64,000 nt of DNA from Streptomyces albipurpureus (lineage in GTDB: Bacteria; Actinomycetota; Actinomycetes; Streptomycetales; Streptomycetaceae), in the NCBI RefSeq assembly GCF_023701525.1, contig NZ_JAMQAW010000104.1:1-64000 (forward strand), read 5' to 3'. Below are positions 24,924 to 33,347 of this stretch, in pieces. The notes beneath the pieces were generated by a model that had not been told where the DNA came from, did not search any database, and worked only from the letters and a program-made list of their open reading frames with translations. Made by a program: the position numbers and the translations under genes. The stretch's first letter is position 1. Each line of letters starts with the position of its first letter.

Positions 24924-25346
24924 GTGACCCACTCAGCCCGCCGAATCGGCCGCACTCTCGCTCTCGTTCTGCCCGTCGTCCTGGTGCTCTCCGGAACCCT
25001 CGCAGTTACCAGCGTTCCGTGGGCAGGCCAGCCGAGCCAGTCGCAGATGCTCACCGCCTCCTCGCAGAACGTCTCCGTGCCCGCCAAGCCCCGCGCGCCC
25101 CATGACGTCCTGCGCGACCGGCTCCTGACCGAACTCCAGGAGAAGGACCCCGGCACCGCCCTCACCCACCTCCAGCGCGAGGTGGAAGCCCGTCCGTCGC
25201 TCGCCAAGCACTGCATGTCGATCGCCCGCGACCTCGGCCGCGCCGCCGTGGAGCGCCTTGGCCCCACCCGCGCCCAGTCCTTCTCCAAGCCCGTCTGCGA
25301 CACGTCCTTCGCCACCGGGGTCGCCGCACAGACCCAGGGCAGCTGA
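24924..25346 (+). CDS. Small secreted or membrane-anchored protein
   Basis: 140 residues, function not recognised. After a basic start (HSARRIGR) comes a hydrophobic segment (about 11-29, LALVLPVVLVLSGTLAV), an uncleaved anchor or signal peptide. The exported part is helical and charged, with a conserved-looking segment LAKHCMSIARDLGRAAVERLG and a second cysteine in KPVCDTSF, so a disulfide between Cys97 and Cys124 (approximate positions) is possible. It starts with GTG. It lies between msiK and a sugar nucleotidyltransferase gene on the same strand. Confidence 0.72.
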   Translation: MTHSARRIGRTLALVLPVVLVLSGTLAVTSVPWAGQPSQSQMLTASSQNVSVPAKPRAPHDVLRDRLLTELQEKDPGTALTHLQREVEARPSLAKHCMSIARDLGRAAVERLGPTRAQSFSKPVCDTSFATGVAAQTQGS

Positions 25347-25390
25347 GCGCCTCTGGGGAGCCACGGCCCGCGCGGCATATCGTCCAGGGC

Positions 25391-26116
25391 ATGAGTACGC
25401 CCACGTATCCGACGCAGGCCGTAATCCTGGCGGGTGGCCAGGGCTCACGGCTACGCCCGTACACCGACGACCGCCCCAAGCCGATGGTCGAGATCCCCGG
25501 AACCGGGACCCCGATCATCGGCCATCAGCTTTCCTGGCTCGCCGCGGAAGGCGTCACCGACGCCGTCATCTCCTGTGGCCATCTCGCCGAGGTGCTCCAG
25601 AAGTGGCTCGCGAGCACCGAGTTGCCGCTGCGCGTCACCACCGTCGTCGAACCCGAACCCCTCGGCCGCGGCGGCGGCCTCAAGTACGCCGCCGCCCGCC
25701 TACCCCGGCCCGATCTGCCCTGGTACGCCACCAACGGCGACATCTGGACCCGTTTCCCGCTGCGGGACATGGCCGCCTTCCACGGTGAGCGTGACGCCGC
25801 CGCCACACTCGCGCTAGCCCGGCCCCGTATCCCCTGGGGAGCGGTCGAGACGGACGCGTTCGGCCACATCACGGACTTCATCGAAGCCCCGCCGTCGCCC
25901 TATCTGATCAACGCGGGCGTCTATGTGTTCTCCGCGGCCTTCGCCGAACTGCTGCCGGACCGCGGCGACCATGAGCGCACCACCTTCCCCAAGCTGGCCC
26001 GCGAGCGCCTGCTGGCGGGCTTCCCACTGCCCCAGGGGGCCTACTGGCGGGCGATCGACACCGCCAAGGACCTGACCGAGGCCGCGAAGGAACTGGCCGC
26101 TCAGCAGGCCACGTAG
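25391..26116 (+). CDS. NDP-sugar pyrophosphorylase-like nucleotidyltransferase
   Basis: 241 residues of the sugar nucleotidyltransferase family (RmlA/GCD1/MurU-like). It would form an NDP-sugar from NTP and a sugar-1-phosphate. The signature AVILAGGQGSRLRPYTDDRPKPMVEI at the N-terminus gives the NTP loop and catalytic Lys. The metal-binding aspartate is in WYATNGDIWT, and EAPPSPYLINAGVYVF contains the sugar-contact asparagine. The short length, with no C-terminal acyltransferase or beta-helix, resembles MurU/HddC types. The substrate is not determined. It is followed by a convergent terminator. Confidence 0.85.
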   Translation: MSTPTYPTQAVILAGGQGSRLRPYTDDRPKPMVEIPGTGTPIIGHQLSWLAAEGVTDAVISCGHLAEVLQKWLASTELPLRVTTVVEPEPLGRGGGLKYAAARLPRPDLPWYATNGDIWTRFPLRDMAAFHGERDAAATLALARPRIPWGAVETDAFGHITDFIEAPPSPYLINAGVYVFSAAFAELLPDRGDHERTTFPKLARERLLAGFPLPQGAYWRAIDTAKDLTEAAKELAAQQAT

Positions 26117-26320
26117 GGCGTTTGCCCATCGGTCGATCCCACCGGCAGATCAGCCCGGTCAGCCCGCAGGGCGGTCAGGGCGGTCACGGCGGTCACATGC
26201 GAGCCGCCGCAGCGCCGAAGGGCCACCGTCGAGCCTCTCCCTCCGCTCTCCCGGAGCCGCTGAACGCTTTCAGCGAGGACGTTCCGTCCGCGGGCCCCAC
26301 CGAGGGTGGACACAGCAGGA

Positions 26321-26359
26321 AGGAGGCGGCCACCGGAATCCCTCCGGTGGCCGCCTCCT
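26321..26359. terminator. Bidirectional hairpin terminator, 17-bp stem
   Basis: AGGAGGCGGCCACCGGA (26321-26337) pairs without mismatch with its complement at 26343-26359 around a 5-base loop. It lies between convergent genes. Bases 26117-26320 hold a run of short GGCGGTCA repeats near 26170-26200 and no gene. Confidence 0.9.
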
Positions 26360-26382
26360 CGCGGTGCGCGTCAGCGCGTTCC

Positions 26383-28047
26383 TCAGCCGAGCAGCCCGCC
26401 GATCACCCGTTCGTTGCCCCCGCTACCGGAACCGCCCGTGCCCGAGCCGCCGCCGCTGCCGGCCCCCGGGTCCGCGGAGCCACTGTCGGCCGCACCGCTG
26501 CCGCCGCTGCCACCGCCCGAAGAGGACGGGCCCGAGCTCGTCGTTGGGGCCTGCTGGACGGGCTCTGAGCGGCTCGGCGCCTGTCGGGTGTCGCCCCCGT
26601 TGCCCTGGGGCTCGCTGGACCGCTGCTGCGCCGTACGGCCGGGCTCACGCGCCTCCTCACCGGACGGGGTGGCCTGCTCCTTCTTCGGAGCCTCCACCCG
26701 GCTCACCGACGGCTCGGGCTTGGCGTCCTTCTCACCGACCGGGCCCGATGAGCTGCGCTCACCCGTGGGCTCGTCCTGCGGCAGCGAGGAGCCGGGCAGA
26801 TGGTTGGTGGGGTCCTGGTTGGGACCGGGCACCGTGACCATGTCCGTGGAGCGAACGGCCCCGCCCAGCAGCGAACCGACGAGCAGGGTGAGCCCGACGA
26901 CCACCGTGGCGACGACCGCACCCCGCCGCAGCACCCGCTGCCGCAGCTGCCAGAGCTCGGAGCGCGGTCCGAGCTTGCGCCATGCCTCGCTCGCCAGTCT
27001 GCCGTCCACGGAGTAGACGGGTGCGCCGGCGATGATCAGCGGGGACCAGGCGGCGAGATAGATGATGTCGGGGGCGTCATAGGCGGGGACGGTCCGCCAG
27101 CTGACCGTCAGGATCAGCGCGGCCGACAGCAGCGCCCCCACGACGGCGGCGACCCGCTGCCACAGGCCGAGCACCGTCAGGACACCGACGACCACCTGGA
27201 GGAAGGCGACGGTCAGACCGCTGCCCACGGGGTGGGAGAGCGCGAAGTCGCGCAGCGGCTCGGCCAGTCCCCACGGGTGCAGCGAGGTGAGCCACTTCAC
27301 CATGGAGCCGCGCTCGCCGCCGTCGAAGTAGACGGGATCGCTGAGCTTGCCCATGCCGGCGTAGATGGAGATGAAGCCGAGGAAGACCCGCATCGGCAGC
27401 AGCACCACGCCGAGGTTCATCCGCCGGCCGGGGTAGTAGCCGTGCCGGACCGCGTCCTGACCGGCCCGGTGCGGCCGGGTGTCCCCGACGGCATCGTCCG
27501 ACTCGTCCGACTCGTCCAACTCGTCCTCGTAGGGACCCTGTTCATACGAGGAGTACGAGTCATAGCCGTCGTAGGCGCCGACCGCCTGCCGCATCGGGGG
27601 CAGCAGGGGGCTCTCCGAGCGGCTGTGCGGCACGGCGAGCGGGTGGGGCGCGGTCGGATCGTCCACCGAGCCGCCCAGGTCGACTCGCGGGATCACCTGG
27701 GTCGACCCGCCGTCATAGCGGTCGTGGCCCTCGTGTCCGGTGTGCTGGTATCCGGTGGTGGCCGTGTTGCGCACGGCCTGGAGCAGCCCGGTCGCCCCGA
27801 CGTCCCCCGGTGCGGACCTGCCGCTCCAGACGACGGGAGCCCGCCGCCGCCCCGCCTGGGCCGCGCCCAGATGGGGGACACGCGAGGTGTCCGCCATGGC
27901 GCGTGCGGGGCGCGGGCTCTGGGCGAGCCGCACCCGGAAGCTGGCGTGGTTCACGATGACCTGCGCGGGGTCGCAGTCAACCTTGACCATGCTCAACGCA
28001 GGCTGATCATCGAACCCGGGCCGGGGCGTTCTGGTGTCCACACTCAT
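26383..28047 (-). CDS. DoxX-family membrane protein with long disordered tails
   Basis: 554 residues. Residues 1-205 are a polar, largely disordered cytoplasmic region with Tyr/Ser/Asp-rich stretches. The DoxX domain (about 210-350) has four membrane helices, beginning NLGVVLLPMRVFLGFISIYAGMGKL, followed by the conserved HPVGSGLTVAFLQVVVG and ALILTVSWR. A fifth hydrophobic segment (GAVVATVVVGLTLLVGSLLGG) precedes an exported Pro/Ser/Gly-rich tail of about 150 residues ending in long Gly-Ser runs. DoxX proteins are linked to thiol and oxidative-stress control in actinobacteria; whether that holds here is unknown. The 121-base gap upstream separates it from rlmB. Confidence 0.85.
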   Translation of the reverse strand: MSVDTRTPRPGFDDQPALSMVKVDCDPAQVIVNHASFRVRLAQSPRPARAMADTSRVPHLGAAQAGRRRAPVVWSGRSAPGDVGATGLLQAVRNTATTGYQHTGHEGHDRYDGGSTQVIPRVDLGGSVDDPTAPHPLAVPHSRSESPLLPPMRQAVGAYDGYDSYSSYEQGPYEDELDESDESDDAVGDTRPHRAGQDAVRHGYYPGRRMNLGVVLLPMRVFLGFISIYAGMGKLSDPVYFDGGERGSMVKWLTSLHPWGLAEPLRDFALSHPVGSGLTVAFLQVVVGVLTVLGLWQRVAAVVGALLSAALILTVSWRTVPAYDAPDIIYLAAWSPLIIAGAPVYSVDGRLASEAWRKLGPRSELWQLRQRVLRRGAVVATVVVGLTLLVGSLLGGAVRSTDMVTVPGPNQDPTNHLPGSSLPQDEPTGERSSSGPVGEKDAKPEPSVSRVEAPKKEQATPSGEEAREPGRTAQQRSSEPQGNGGDTRQAPSRSEPVQQAPTTSSGPSSSGGGSGGSGAADSGSADPGAGSGGGSGTGGSGSGGNERVIGGLLG

Positions 28048-28134
28048 CTAACCGAGTGACAAGGTGTTTGGACACTGCCACGGAGGACCCGATCTGTCCG
28101 AGGCCCGTCAAGGCTGGTGAGCGCCCTGTGAACG

Positions 28135-28164
28135 GCGTGGCGGGCCGGCGTCAACCCGCCACGC
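28135..28164 (-). terminator. Hairpin after rlmB
   Basis: GCGTGGCGGG (28135-28144) pairs with CCCGCCACGC (28155-28164), a perfect 10-bp stem with a 10-base loop. It is four bases beyond the rlmB stop on the minus strand. Confidence 0.75.
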
Positions 28165-28168
28165 GGGG

Positions 28169-29119
28169 TCAGGCGCGCCGCTTGGCAGCCTCGTAGAGGA
28201 CCACGCCCGCCGCGACGCCCGCGTTCAGCGATTCGGCTCCGCCCGGCATGGGAATGCGCACGAGGAAGTCACAGGTCTCGCCGACCAGCCGGGACAGGCC
28301 CTTGCCCTCGCTGCCGACCACGATCACCACCGGACCGCCGAGGGCCGCGAGCTCGCCGACCTCGTGCTCACCGTCCGCGGCCAGTCCGACCACGGTGATG
28401 CCCGCCTTCTGGTACCCCTCAAGGGCGCGGGTCAGGTTGGTCGCGCGGGCCACCGGCGTACGGGCCGCGGTGCCCGCCGAGGACTTCCAGGCGCCCGCGG
28501 TCATACCCGCGGCGCGGCGCTCGGGCACCACCACTCCGTGGCCGCCGAAGGCGGCGACCGAGCGTACGACGGCGCCCAGGTTGCGCGGGTCGGTCACCCC
28601 GTCGAGCGCGACGATCAGCGGGTCCTCGCCCTCGTCGTGCGCGGCTACCGCCAGGTCCTCCGGGTGGGCGTACTCATACGGCGGGACCTGGAGCACCATT
28701 CCCTGGTGGTTGAGGCCACCCGTCATCCGGTCCAGCTCGGGCCGGGGGGCCTCCATCAGATGGATGTTGCCGCGCTTGGCCGCCAGCTGAAGGGCCTCCC
28801 GGACCCGCTCGTCGTTGTCGATGAACTGCTGGACGTAGAGCGTGTTGGCCGGCACCCCATCGCGCAGCGCCTCGAAGACGGGGTTGCGGCCGACGACCAT
28901 CTCGGAGCTGCCCTTGCCGCCGCGTCGGGCGACGGGACGGCGGGCGGTCTGCTTGGCCTTGGCGTTGGCGACGCGGTTCTTGACGTGTCCCTTGCGGGCT
29001 GAGGCGGGGGGGGTCGGTCCCTTGCCCTCAAGCGAGCGGCGCCGATTGCCACCGCTGCCGACCTGCGCGCCCTTCTTGTTGGACGTGCGGCGGTTCCTGC
29101 GCTGGCTGTTCCCGGCCAT
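28169..29119 (-). CDS. rlmB: 23S rRNA 2'-O-methyltransferase, RlmB/TrmH (SpoU) family
   Basis: 316 residues. The first 75 residues are a Lys/Arg-rich extension that probably binds RNA. The SpoU substrate-binding domain starts at MVVGRNPVFEALRDG. The knotted methyltransferase domain shows motif 1 DGVTDPRNLGAVVRS, motif 2 VIVVGSEGKGLSRLV and motif 3 VRIPMPGGAESLNAGVAAGVVLYE. It likely methylates the ribose of a guanosine in 23S rRNA (G2251 by E. coli numbering). It lies downstream of cysS, a common actinobacterial arrangement, with a hairpin between them. Confidence 0.9.
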   Translation of the reverse strand: MAGNSQRRNRRTSNKKGAQVGSGGNRRRSLEGKGPTPPASARKGHVKNRVANAKAKQTARRPVARRGGKGSSEMVVGRNPVFEALRDGVPANTLYVQQFIDNDERVREALQLAAKRGNIHLMEAPRPELDRMTGGLNHQGMVLQVPPYEYAHPEDLAVAAHDEGEDPLIVALDGVTDPRNLGAVVRSVAAFGGHGVVVPERRAAGMTAGAWKSSAGTAARTPVARATNLTRALEGYQKAGITVVGLAADGEHEVGELAALGGPVVIVVGSEGKGLSRLVGETCDFLVRIPMPGGAESLNAGVAAGVVLYEAAKRRA

Positions 29120-29172
29120 GGCTACTACCTGTTTCCTGAAAGCTCGAAGGCGTACGTACGTATGAGGGAAAG

Positions 29173-29200
29173 TGTGCCGCCCTCAGAGCCGGGCGGCACA
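29173..29200 (-). terminator. Hairpin between cysS and rlmB
   Basis: TGTGCCGCCC (29173-29182) pairs with GGGCGGCACA (29191-29200), 10 bp with an 8-base loop, starting 12 bases after the cysS stop on the minus strand. It suggests at least partial termination before rlmB. Confidence 0.75.
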
Positions 29201-29211
29201 TCGCGGATGGG

Positions 29212-30612
29212 TCAGCGCGGTCCGAGGGTCCAGCGCGGTCCGTCCAGGCCGTCCTCGATGACCAGGCCGGACTGCTGGAGCTGGTCGCGGATGGCGTCGG
29301 CGGTGGCCCAGTCCTTGCGGCTGCGGGCGGATTCGCGTTGCTGGAGGACCAGCCGGACGAGGGTGTCGACCGCGCCATGGAGGTCTTCGCCGCTCTCCGT
29401 CTCGCCCGCCCAGTGGGGATCGAGCGGGTCGAGGCCCAGGACACCGAGCATGGCACGGACCTCGGCCAGCCGGGCGACGGCGCTTTCCTTGTCATCCGCC
29501 GCGAGCGCCGAATTGCCCTGCCGGACGGTGGTGTGGATGACGGCGAGGGCCTGCGGGACGCCGAGGTCGTCGTCCATGGCCTCGGCGAAGGCGAGCGGCA
29601 CCTCGGTGGCGGGCTCGACGCTGCCCCCCGCCTTCTCGGCGACGCGCTGCATGAAGCCGACGATCCGCGAGAAGGCGGATTCGGCCTCGCGCAGGGCTTC
29701 CTCGCTGTACTCGATCATCGAGCGGTAGTGCGGGGTGCCCAGGTAGTAGCGCAGGACGATGGGCTTCCAGTGCTTGACCATCTCGGAGACGAGGACCGAG
29801 TTCCCGAGGGACTTGGACATCTTCTCACCGCTCATGGTGACCCAGGCGTTGTGCACCCAGTACTGGGCGAAGTCATCGCCGAAGGCCTTGGCCTGCGCGA
29901 TCTCATTCTCATGGTGCGGGAAGACCAGGTCGATTCCGCCGCCATGGATGTCAAAGCTGGAGCCGAGGTACTTGTGCACCATGGCCGAGCACTCCAGATG
30001 CCAGCCGGGGCGGCCACGGCCCCAGGGCGTCTCCCAGCTGGGCTCGCCGGGCTTGACGCTTTTCCACATGGCGAAGTCGCGCGGGTCGCGCTTACCGGTC
30101 TCGCCTTCGCCGGAAGGCTGACGCAGTTCGTCGATGTCCTGGTTGGAGAGCTGGAGATAGCCGGGGAAGGACCGGACGTCGAAATAGACATTGCCGTCGG
30201 CTTCATAGGCGTGTCCGCGCTCGATGAGTCCGCGCATCATTTCGACCATTTCGGTGATGTGGCCGGTGGCGCGGGGCTCATAAGTGGGCGGAAGGCAGCC
30301 GAGTGCGGCGTAGCCGTCGTTGAAGGCGCGCTCGTTCTCGTAGCCGATCGACCACCAGGGGCGGTTCTGTTCCGCCGACTTCTGAATGATCTTGTCGTCG
30401 ATGTCGGTGACATTGCGGATGAACGTCACGTCATAGCCGCGGTACTCGAACCAGCGGCGCATGATGTCGAAGTTGAGTCCCGAGCGGATATGGCCGATGT
30501 GCGGTGCGGCCTGCACGGTCGCGCCACAGAGGTAGATCGAGACACAGCCCTGCGTGAGCGGGACGAAGTCACGGATCTGCCGGGCGCTGGTGTCGTACAG
30601 GCGAATGGTCAC
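29212..30612 (-). CDS. cysS: Cysteinyl-tRNA synthetase
   Basis: 466 residues, full length. It charges tRNA-Cys in the cytoplasm. The class I HIGH motif is in AAPHIGHIRSG, the zinc-site cysteine is in SIYLCGATVQ, and KMSKSLGN is the second signature. The HHENEIAQ segment and the C-terminal DALR-like helical domain are present. The GTG at 30612 gives the usual start VTIRLYDTSARQIRDF; the frame is open for 60 more bases upstream without homology. The actinobacterial paralogue MshC would end its KMSK region differently and lacks this C-terminal domain, so CysS is preferred. Confidence 0.95.
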   Translation of the reverse strand: MTIRLYDTSARQIRDFVPLTQGCVSIYLCGATVQAAPHIGHIRSGLNFDIMRRWFEYRGYDVTFIRNVTDIDDKIIQKSAEQNRPWWSIGYENERAFNDGYAALGCLPPTYEPRATGHITEMVEMMRGLIERGHAYEADGNVYFDVRSFPGYLQLSNQDIDELRQPSGEGETGKRDPRDFAMWKSVKPGEPSWETPWGRGRPGWHLECSAMVHKYLGSSFDIHGGGIDLVFPHHENEIAQAKAFGDDFAQYWVHNAWVTMSGEKMSKSLGNSVLVSEMVKHWKPIVLRYYLGTPHYRSMIEYSEEALREAESAFSRIVGFMQRVAEKAGGSVEPATEVPLAFAEAMDDDLGVPQALAVIHTTVRQGNSALAADDKESAVARLAEVRAMLGVLGLDPLDPHWAGETESGEDLHGAVDTLVRLVLQQRESARSRKDWATADAIRDQLQQSGLVIEDGLDGPRWTLGPR

Positions 30613-30640
30613 GCAACAAGGGTAGTGGGCGCATGGCAGT

Positions 30641-30669
30641 GCCCCGCGACCCAGTGTGGGACGCGGGGC
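30641..30669. terminator. Hairpin between PPOX gene and cysS
   Basis: GCCCCGCG (30641-30648) pairs with CGCGGGGC (30662-30669). Inside, CCC and GGG pair again across an A-A mismatch, giving an 11-pair interrupted stem. It lies 46 bases beyond the PPOX-family stop on the minus strand. Confidence 0.65.
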
Positions 30670-30714
30670 CAAACTTTGCGATTGTGGCCTTTGGGGCCCT
30701 TGACTTTGTCGGGT

Positions 30715-31119
30715 TCAGATACGTCCGACAACCTTGCGCGGAGTGATCCGGACAACCACCCGTTCGTCGTCCTGGCCCGCGGCGGGATTGAACTCCGCGT
30801 ACTTCTTGCCCACGTACTTCACGGCCAGTTCGTCGATGAGTTCCTGCCCGCCCTCCTTGGTGAGGGTCGCGGTGCCACGGATCTCGGCGTAGGTGTACGG
30901 GGCGTCGAAGGGCTGCACCAGGACCGTCACCCGGGGATCACGGCGCAGATTCTGCTCCTTGCGACGACCGACGGTCGTCGAGATCAGAACGTCGTCGCCG
31001 TCCCGCTTCACCCAGACCGGCGACACCTGAGGACTGCCGTCGGGCTGAATGGTCGCGATGTTCACAAAAACGGGGGAGTCGAGAAGCGTCTTCAGTTCGT
31101 CCGAGAGTTCGGCGGTCAT
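30715..31119 (-). CDS. PPOX-class F420/flavin-dependent oxidoreductase family protein
   Basis: 134 residues with the split-barrel FMN/F420-binding fold, matching the F420-dependent PPOX subgroup in length and layout: LDSPVFVNIATIQPDGSPQVSPVWVKRDGDDVLIST at the N-terminus, GRRKEQNLRRDPRVTVLV in the cofactor region, and YAEIRGTATLT. It may reduce a small molecule with F420H2, but the substrate is unknown. The ATG at 31119 (MTAELSDEL) is the family start; the open frame extends 171 bases upstream without homology. It is separated by about 200 bases from ispF and probably has its own promoter. Confidence 0.82.
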   Translation of the reverse strand: MTAELSDELKTLLDSPVFVNIATIQPDGSPQVSPVWVKRDGDDVLISTTVGRRKEQNLRRDPRVTVLVQPFDAPYTYAEIRGTATLTKEGGQELIDELAVKYVGKKYAEFNPAAGQDDERVVVRITPRKVVGRI

Positions 31120-31317
31120 ATACGCGGCCTTTCGGGTTGGGTGAACGCCAAGGAGTGCGGGTTCGATGAAACATGATCGAACCCGGTCGTGTCTGCTCGT
31201 GTCCCGCAAAGCCCGGTCCGGCTGAGAACTCGTCGCCGCGGTTCGGGGGTGGGGTCCCCCTACGCCTACCCGCCGCGAACAGCGCCTCACACCCGCCGGA
31301 TGTTTCAGACTGACGAA

Positions 31318-31806
31318 CTACTCACCCGTTCGGAACACCAGGGCGGTGGCGATGGCGGCGATGCCCTCGGCCCGCCCCGTCAGCCCCAGTCCGTCCGTTG
31401 TCGTACCGGAGACGGACACCGCTGCGCCGATCGCGGCACCCAACGCCTTCTGGGCCTCGGCACGGCGCTTTCCGATCTTCGGGCGCACTCCGATCACCTG
31501 AATGGCCACATTGCCGATCTCCAGGCCCTCGGCGCGCACCAGCCGGGCCGCCTCGGCGAGCAGGGTGGCGCCGGAGGCACCGGACCACTCGGGGCGGTCG
31601 GTGCCGAAGTGGGCGCCGAGGTCGCCGATGCCCGCGGCGGAGAAGAGTGCGTCGCAGGCGGCATGGGCGGCCACATCGGCGTCGGAGTGGCCGGCGAGGC
31701 CCGTCTCGCCCTCCCAGAACAGCCCGGCACACCACAGCTCACGGCCCGCCTCGAAGGCGTGCACATCGGTGCCGATGCCCACCAGCGGAATGCTAGAAGC
31801 CGTCAT
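31318..31806 (-). CDS. ispF: 2-C-methyl-D-erythritol 2,4-cyclodiphosphate synthase
   Basis: 162 residues, full length. It cyclises CDP-methylerythritol 2-phosphate to MEcPP in the non-mevalonate isoprenoid pathway. The zinc-binding motif GIGTDVHAF and the GHSDADVAAHAACDAL segment give the metal ligands. IGDLGAHFGTD, GNVAIQVIGVRPKIG and TTTDGLGLTGRAEGIAA complete the family pattern. Its start overlaps the ispD end by 14 bases, so the two steps are co-translated. Isoprenoid precursor supply is relevant to the terpene synthase found further along the window, although the genes are far apart. Confidence 0.95.
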   Translation of the reverse strand: MTASSIPLVGIGTDVHAFEAGRELWCAGLFWEGETGLAGHSDADVAAHAACDALFSAAGIGDLGAHFGTDRPEWSGASGATLLAEAARLVRAEGLEIGNVAIQVIGVRPKIGKRRAEAQKALGAAIGAAVSVSGTTTDGLGLTGRAEGIAAIATALVFRTGE

Positions 31807-32551
31807 TGGCCCTCCTGCGGGCGAGCACTGCCTCGGCGAGTACGAGATCGAGCGGTCGGGTCACCTTGAAGGCTTCTTCGTGGCCGGGCACCACCACCAC
31901 GGGAGCACCCAGTCGCTCCACCATGCCGGCGCAGTCGGTGGCGCCGTCGCCGCCGGCGGCCGCCATGGTGCGGTGGGCGTTGACGAGGGTGTCGCGGTCG
32001 AAGCCCTGAGGGGTCTGGACGGCCCGTAGCCGGGCGCGCTCCGGAGTGGCGACCACGGGCTCGGGGTCGGTGGGGTGCCCTGGCGGTGCCGGCTCGACCT
32101 CCTTGACGGTGTCCGTGAGCGGCAGTGCCGGTACGACGGCCGGAGCCCCGTCCCGTACGGCCTCGATGACGGCGTCCACGGTGTCGACGGGGACCAGCGG
32201 ACGGGCGGCGTCGTGGACGAGGACGATCTCGATGTCGTCGGGGATGGCTTCGAGCCCGAGCCGTACCGACTCCTGTCGGGTTTCACCGCCGGGGACGACG
32301 GCGATATCGGTGCGGTCGGGCAGCGCGAGATCCGTCAGGAGGGTTTTCACTCCCGGCGCGTCATCGGGCGGGGCGACGACCACCACCAGGGTGACCGCCC
32401 GGGAGGCCGCCATGGCTCGTACGGCGTGGATGAGCATCGGCGTGCCGTTCAGCGTGCGGAGCGCCTTGGGGGCGCCGGGGCCGAGCCTCACCCCTCGTCC
32501 GGCGGCTGGAATCACCGCTGCGGTGCGGGGCGGATGCGATACGTCTGACAT
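31793..32551 (-). CDS. ispD: 2-C-methyl-D-erythritol 4-phosphate cytidylyltransferase
   Basis: 252 residues. It makes CDP-methylerythritol from MEP and CTP in the non-mevalonate pathway. The CTP loop AAVIPAAGRGVRLGPGAPKAL is at the N-terminus. VLVHDAARPLV gives the catalytic aspartate region, and ALPLTDTVKEV and RLRAVQTPQGFDRDTL are the substrate segments. The TDCAGMVERLG motif near the end is typical. The ATG at 32551 has GGAG eight bases upstream; a GTG nine bases earlier overlaps that ribosome site and is less likely. It overlaps ispF. Confidence 0.95.
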   Translation of the reverse strand: MSDVSHPPRTAAVIPAAGRGVRLGPGAPKALRTLNGTPMLIHAVRAMAASRAVTLVVVVAPPDDAPGVKTLLTDLALPDRTDIAVVPGGETRQESVRLGLEAIPDDIEIVLVHDAARPLVPVDTVDAVIEAVRDGAPAVVPALPLTDTVKEVEPAPPGHPTDPEPVVATPERARLRAVQTPQGFDRDTLVNAHRTMAAAGGDGATDCAGMVERLGAPVVVVPGHEEAFKVTRPLDLVLAEAVLARRRANDGF

Positions 32552-32864
32552 CGGTTGCACTCCGGCAGGTTTGTTTCCTCGGCCGACATGGGTATGGCCT
32601 CAAGCGTGCCGGGCGCGACGCCTTGACGGACCCTTCCGTGACTACTGGTCTGCGCCAGCCGCCCGGGCCCGGCACACCATAGGGATTCGGTGCTGTGATT
32701 CCTAGGGGGCGGTAGTGGGTAGCGGCACGGCGCGGGCCAGCACGGGTAGTACCAGCACCACACCTGGGCGGACCACGAAACATGCCGCAGCGCCCGGCGA
32801 CAAGGCCATGATCAATGGTGATCATGACATGTCATCGGGCACCGCGGCATTGGTGCGTCACGCG
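32552..32864. other. Intergenic region between carD and ispD with palindromes
   Basis: No gene is visible. Close to the carD stop are CATGATCA (32807-32814) and TGATCATG (32819-32826), an 8-bp inverted repeat with a 4-base loop, directly followed by the palindrome GACATGTC (32826-32833). This could terminate the carD transcript or be an operator. The rest probably carries the ispDF promoter. Confidence 0.55.
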
Positions 32865-33347
32865 TCAGGACGCGAGGACCTCGTCGAGCAGAGCCTCGGC
32901 CTTGTCTTCGTTGGTGTTCTCCGCGAGAGCAAGCTCGCTCACCAGGATCTGGCGAGCCTTGGCGAGCATGCGCTTCTCACCTGCGGAGAGTCCGCGCTCA
33001 CGCTCACGACGCCACAGGTCACGAACCACTTCAGCGACCTTGATGACATCACCGGAGGCAAGCTTCTCCAGATTTGCCTTATAGCGACGGGACCAGTTAG
33101 TCGGCTCTTCGGCGTATGGTGCGCGAAGCACCTCGAAGACCCGGTCGAGCCCGTCCTGACCGACCACATCGCGTACGCCGACGAACTCCGCATTGTCCGC
33201 TGGCACGCGAACTGTCAGGTCGCCCTGAGCGACCTTGAGCACCAAGTAGGTCTTGTCCACGCCTTTGATCTGGCGAGTTTCGATGGCCTCGATCAGCGCG
33301 GCCCCGTGATGGGGATAGACCACGGTGTCGCCAACCTTGAACGTCAT
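32865..33347 (-). CDS. carD: CarD-family RNA polymerase-binding transcription factor
   Basis: 160 residues, exactly the actinobacterial CarD size. It binds the RNA polymerase beta subunit and stabilises the open complex at rRNA and housekeeping promoters. The N-terminal Tudor-like polymerase-interacting domain reads MTFKVGDTVVYPHHGAALIEA. The C-terminal helical DNA-binding domain includes NWSRRYKANLEKLASGD with the conserved tryptophan that wedges at the -10 element, and RERERGLSAGEKRML. The 704-base divergent region upstream suggests multiple promoters. Confidence 0.97.
   Translation of the reverse strand: MTFKVGDTVVYPHHGAALIEAIETRQIKGVDKTYLVLKVAQGDLTVRVPADNAEFVGVRDVVGQDGLDRVFEVLRAPYAEEPTNWSRRYKANLEKLASGDVIKVAEVVRDLWRRERERGLSAGEKRMLAKARQILVSELALAENTNEDKAEALLDEVLAS

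Noticed and set aside
26800..28059. 419-codon plus-strand open frame
   Set aside because: It is antisense to the DoxX-family gene and has no recognisable domain.
29338..31176. 612-codon plus-strand open frame
   Set aside because: It lies antisense to cysS and the PPOX gene, which have clear catalytic motifs; high GC keeps the opposite frame open.
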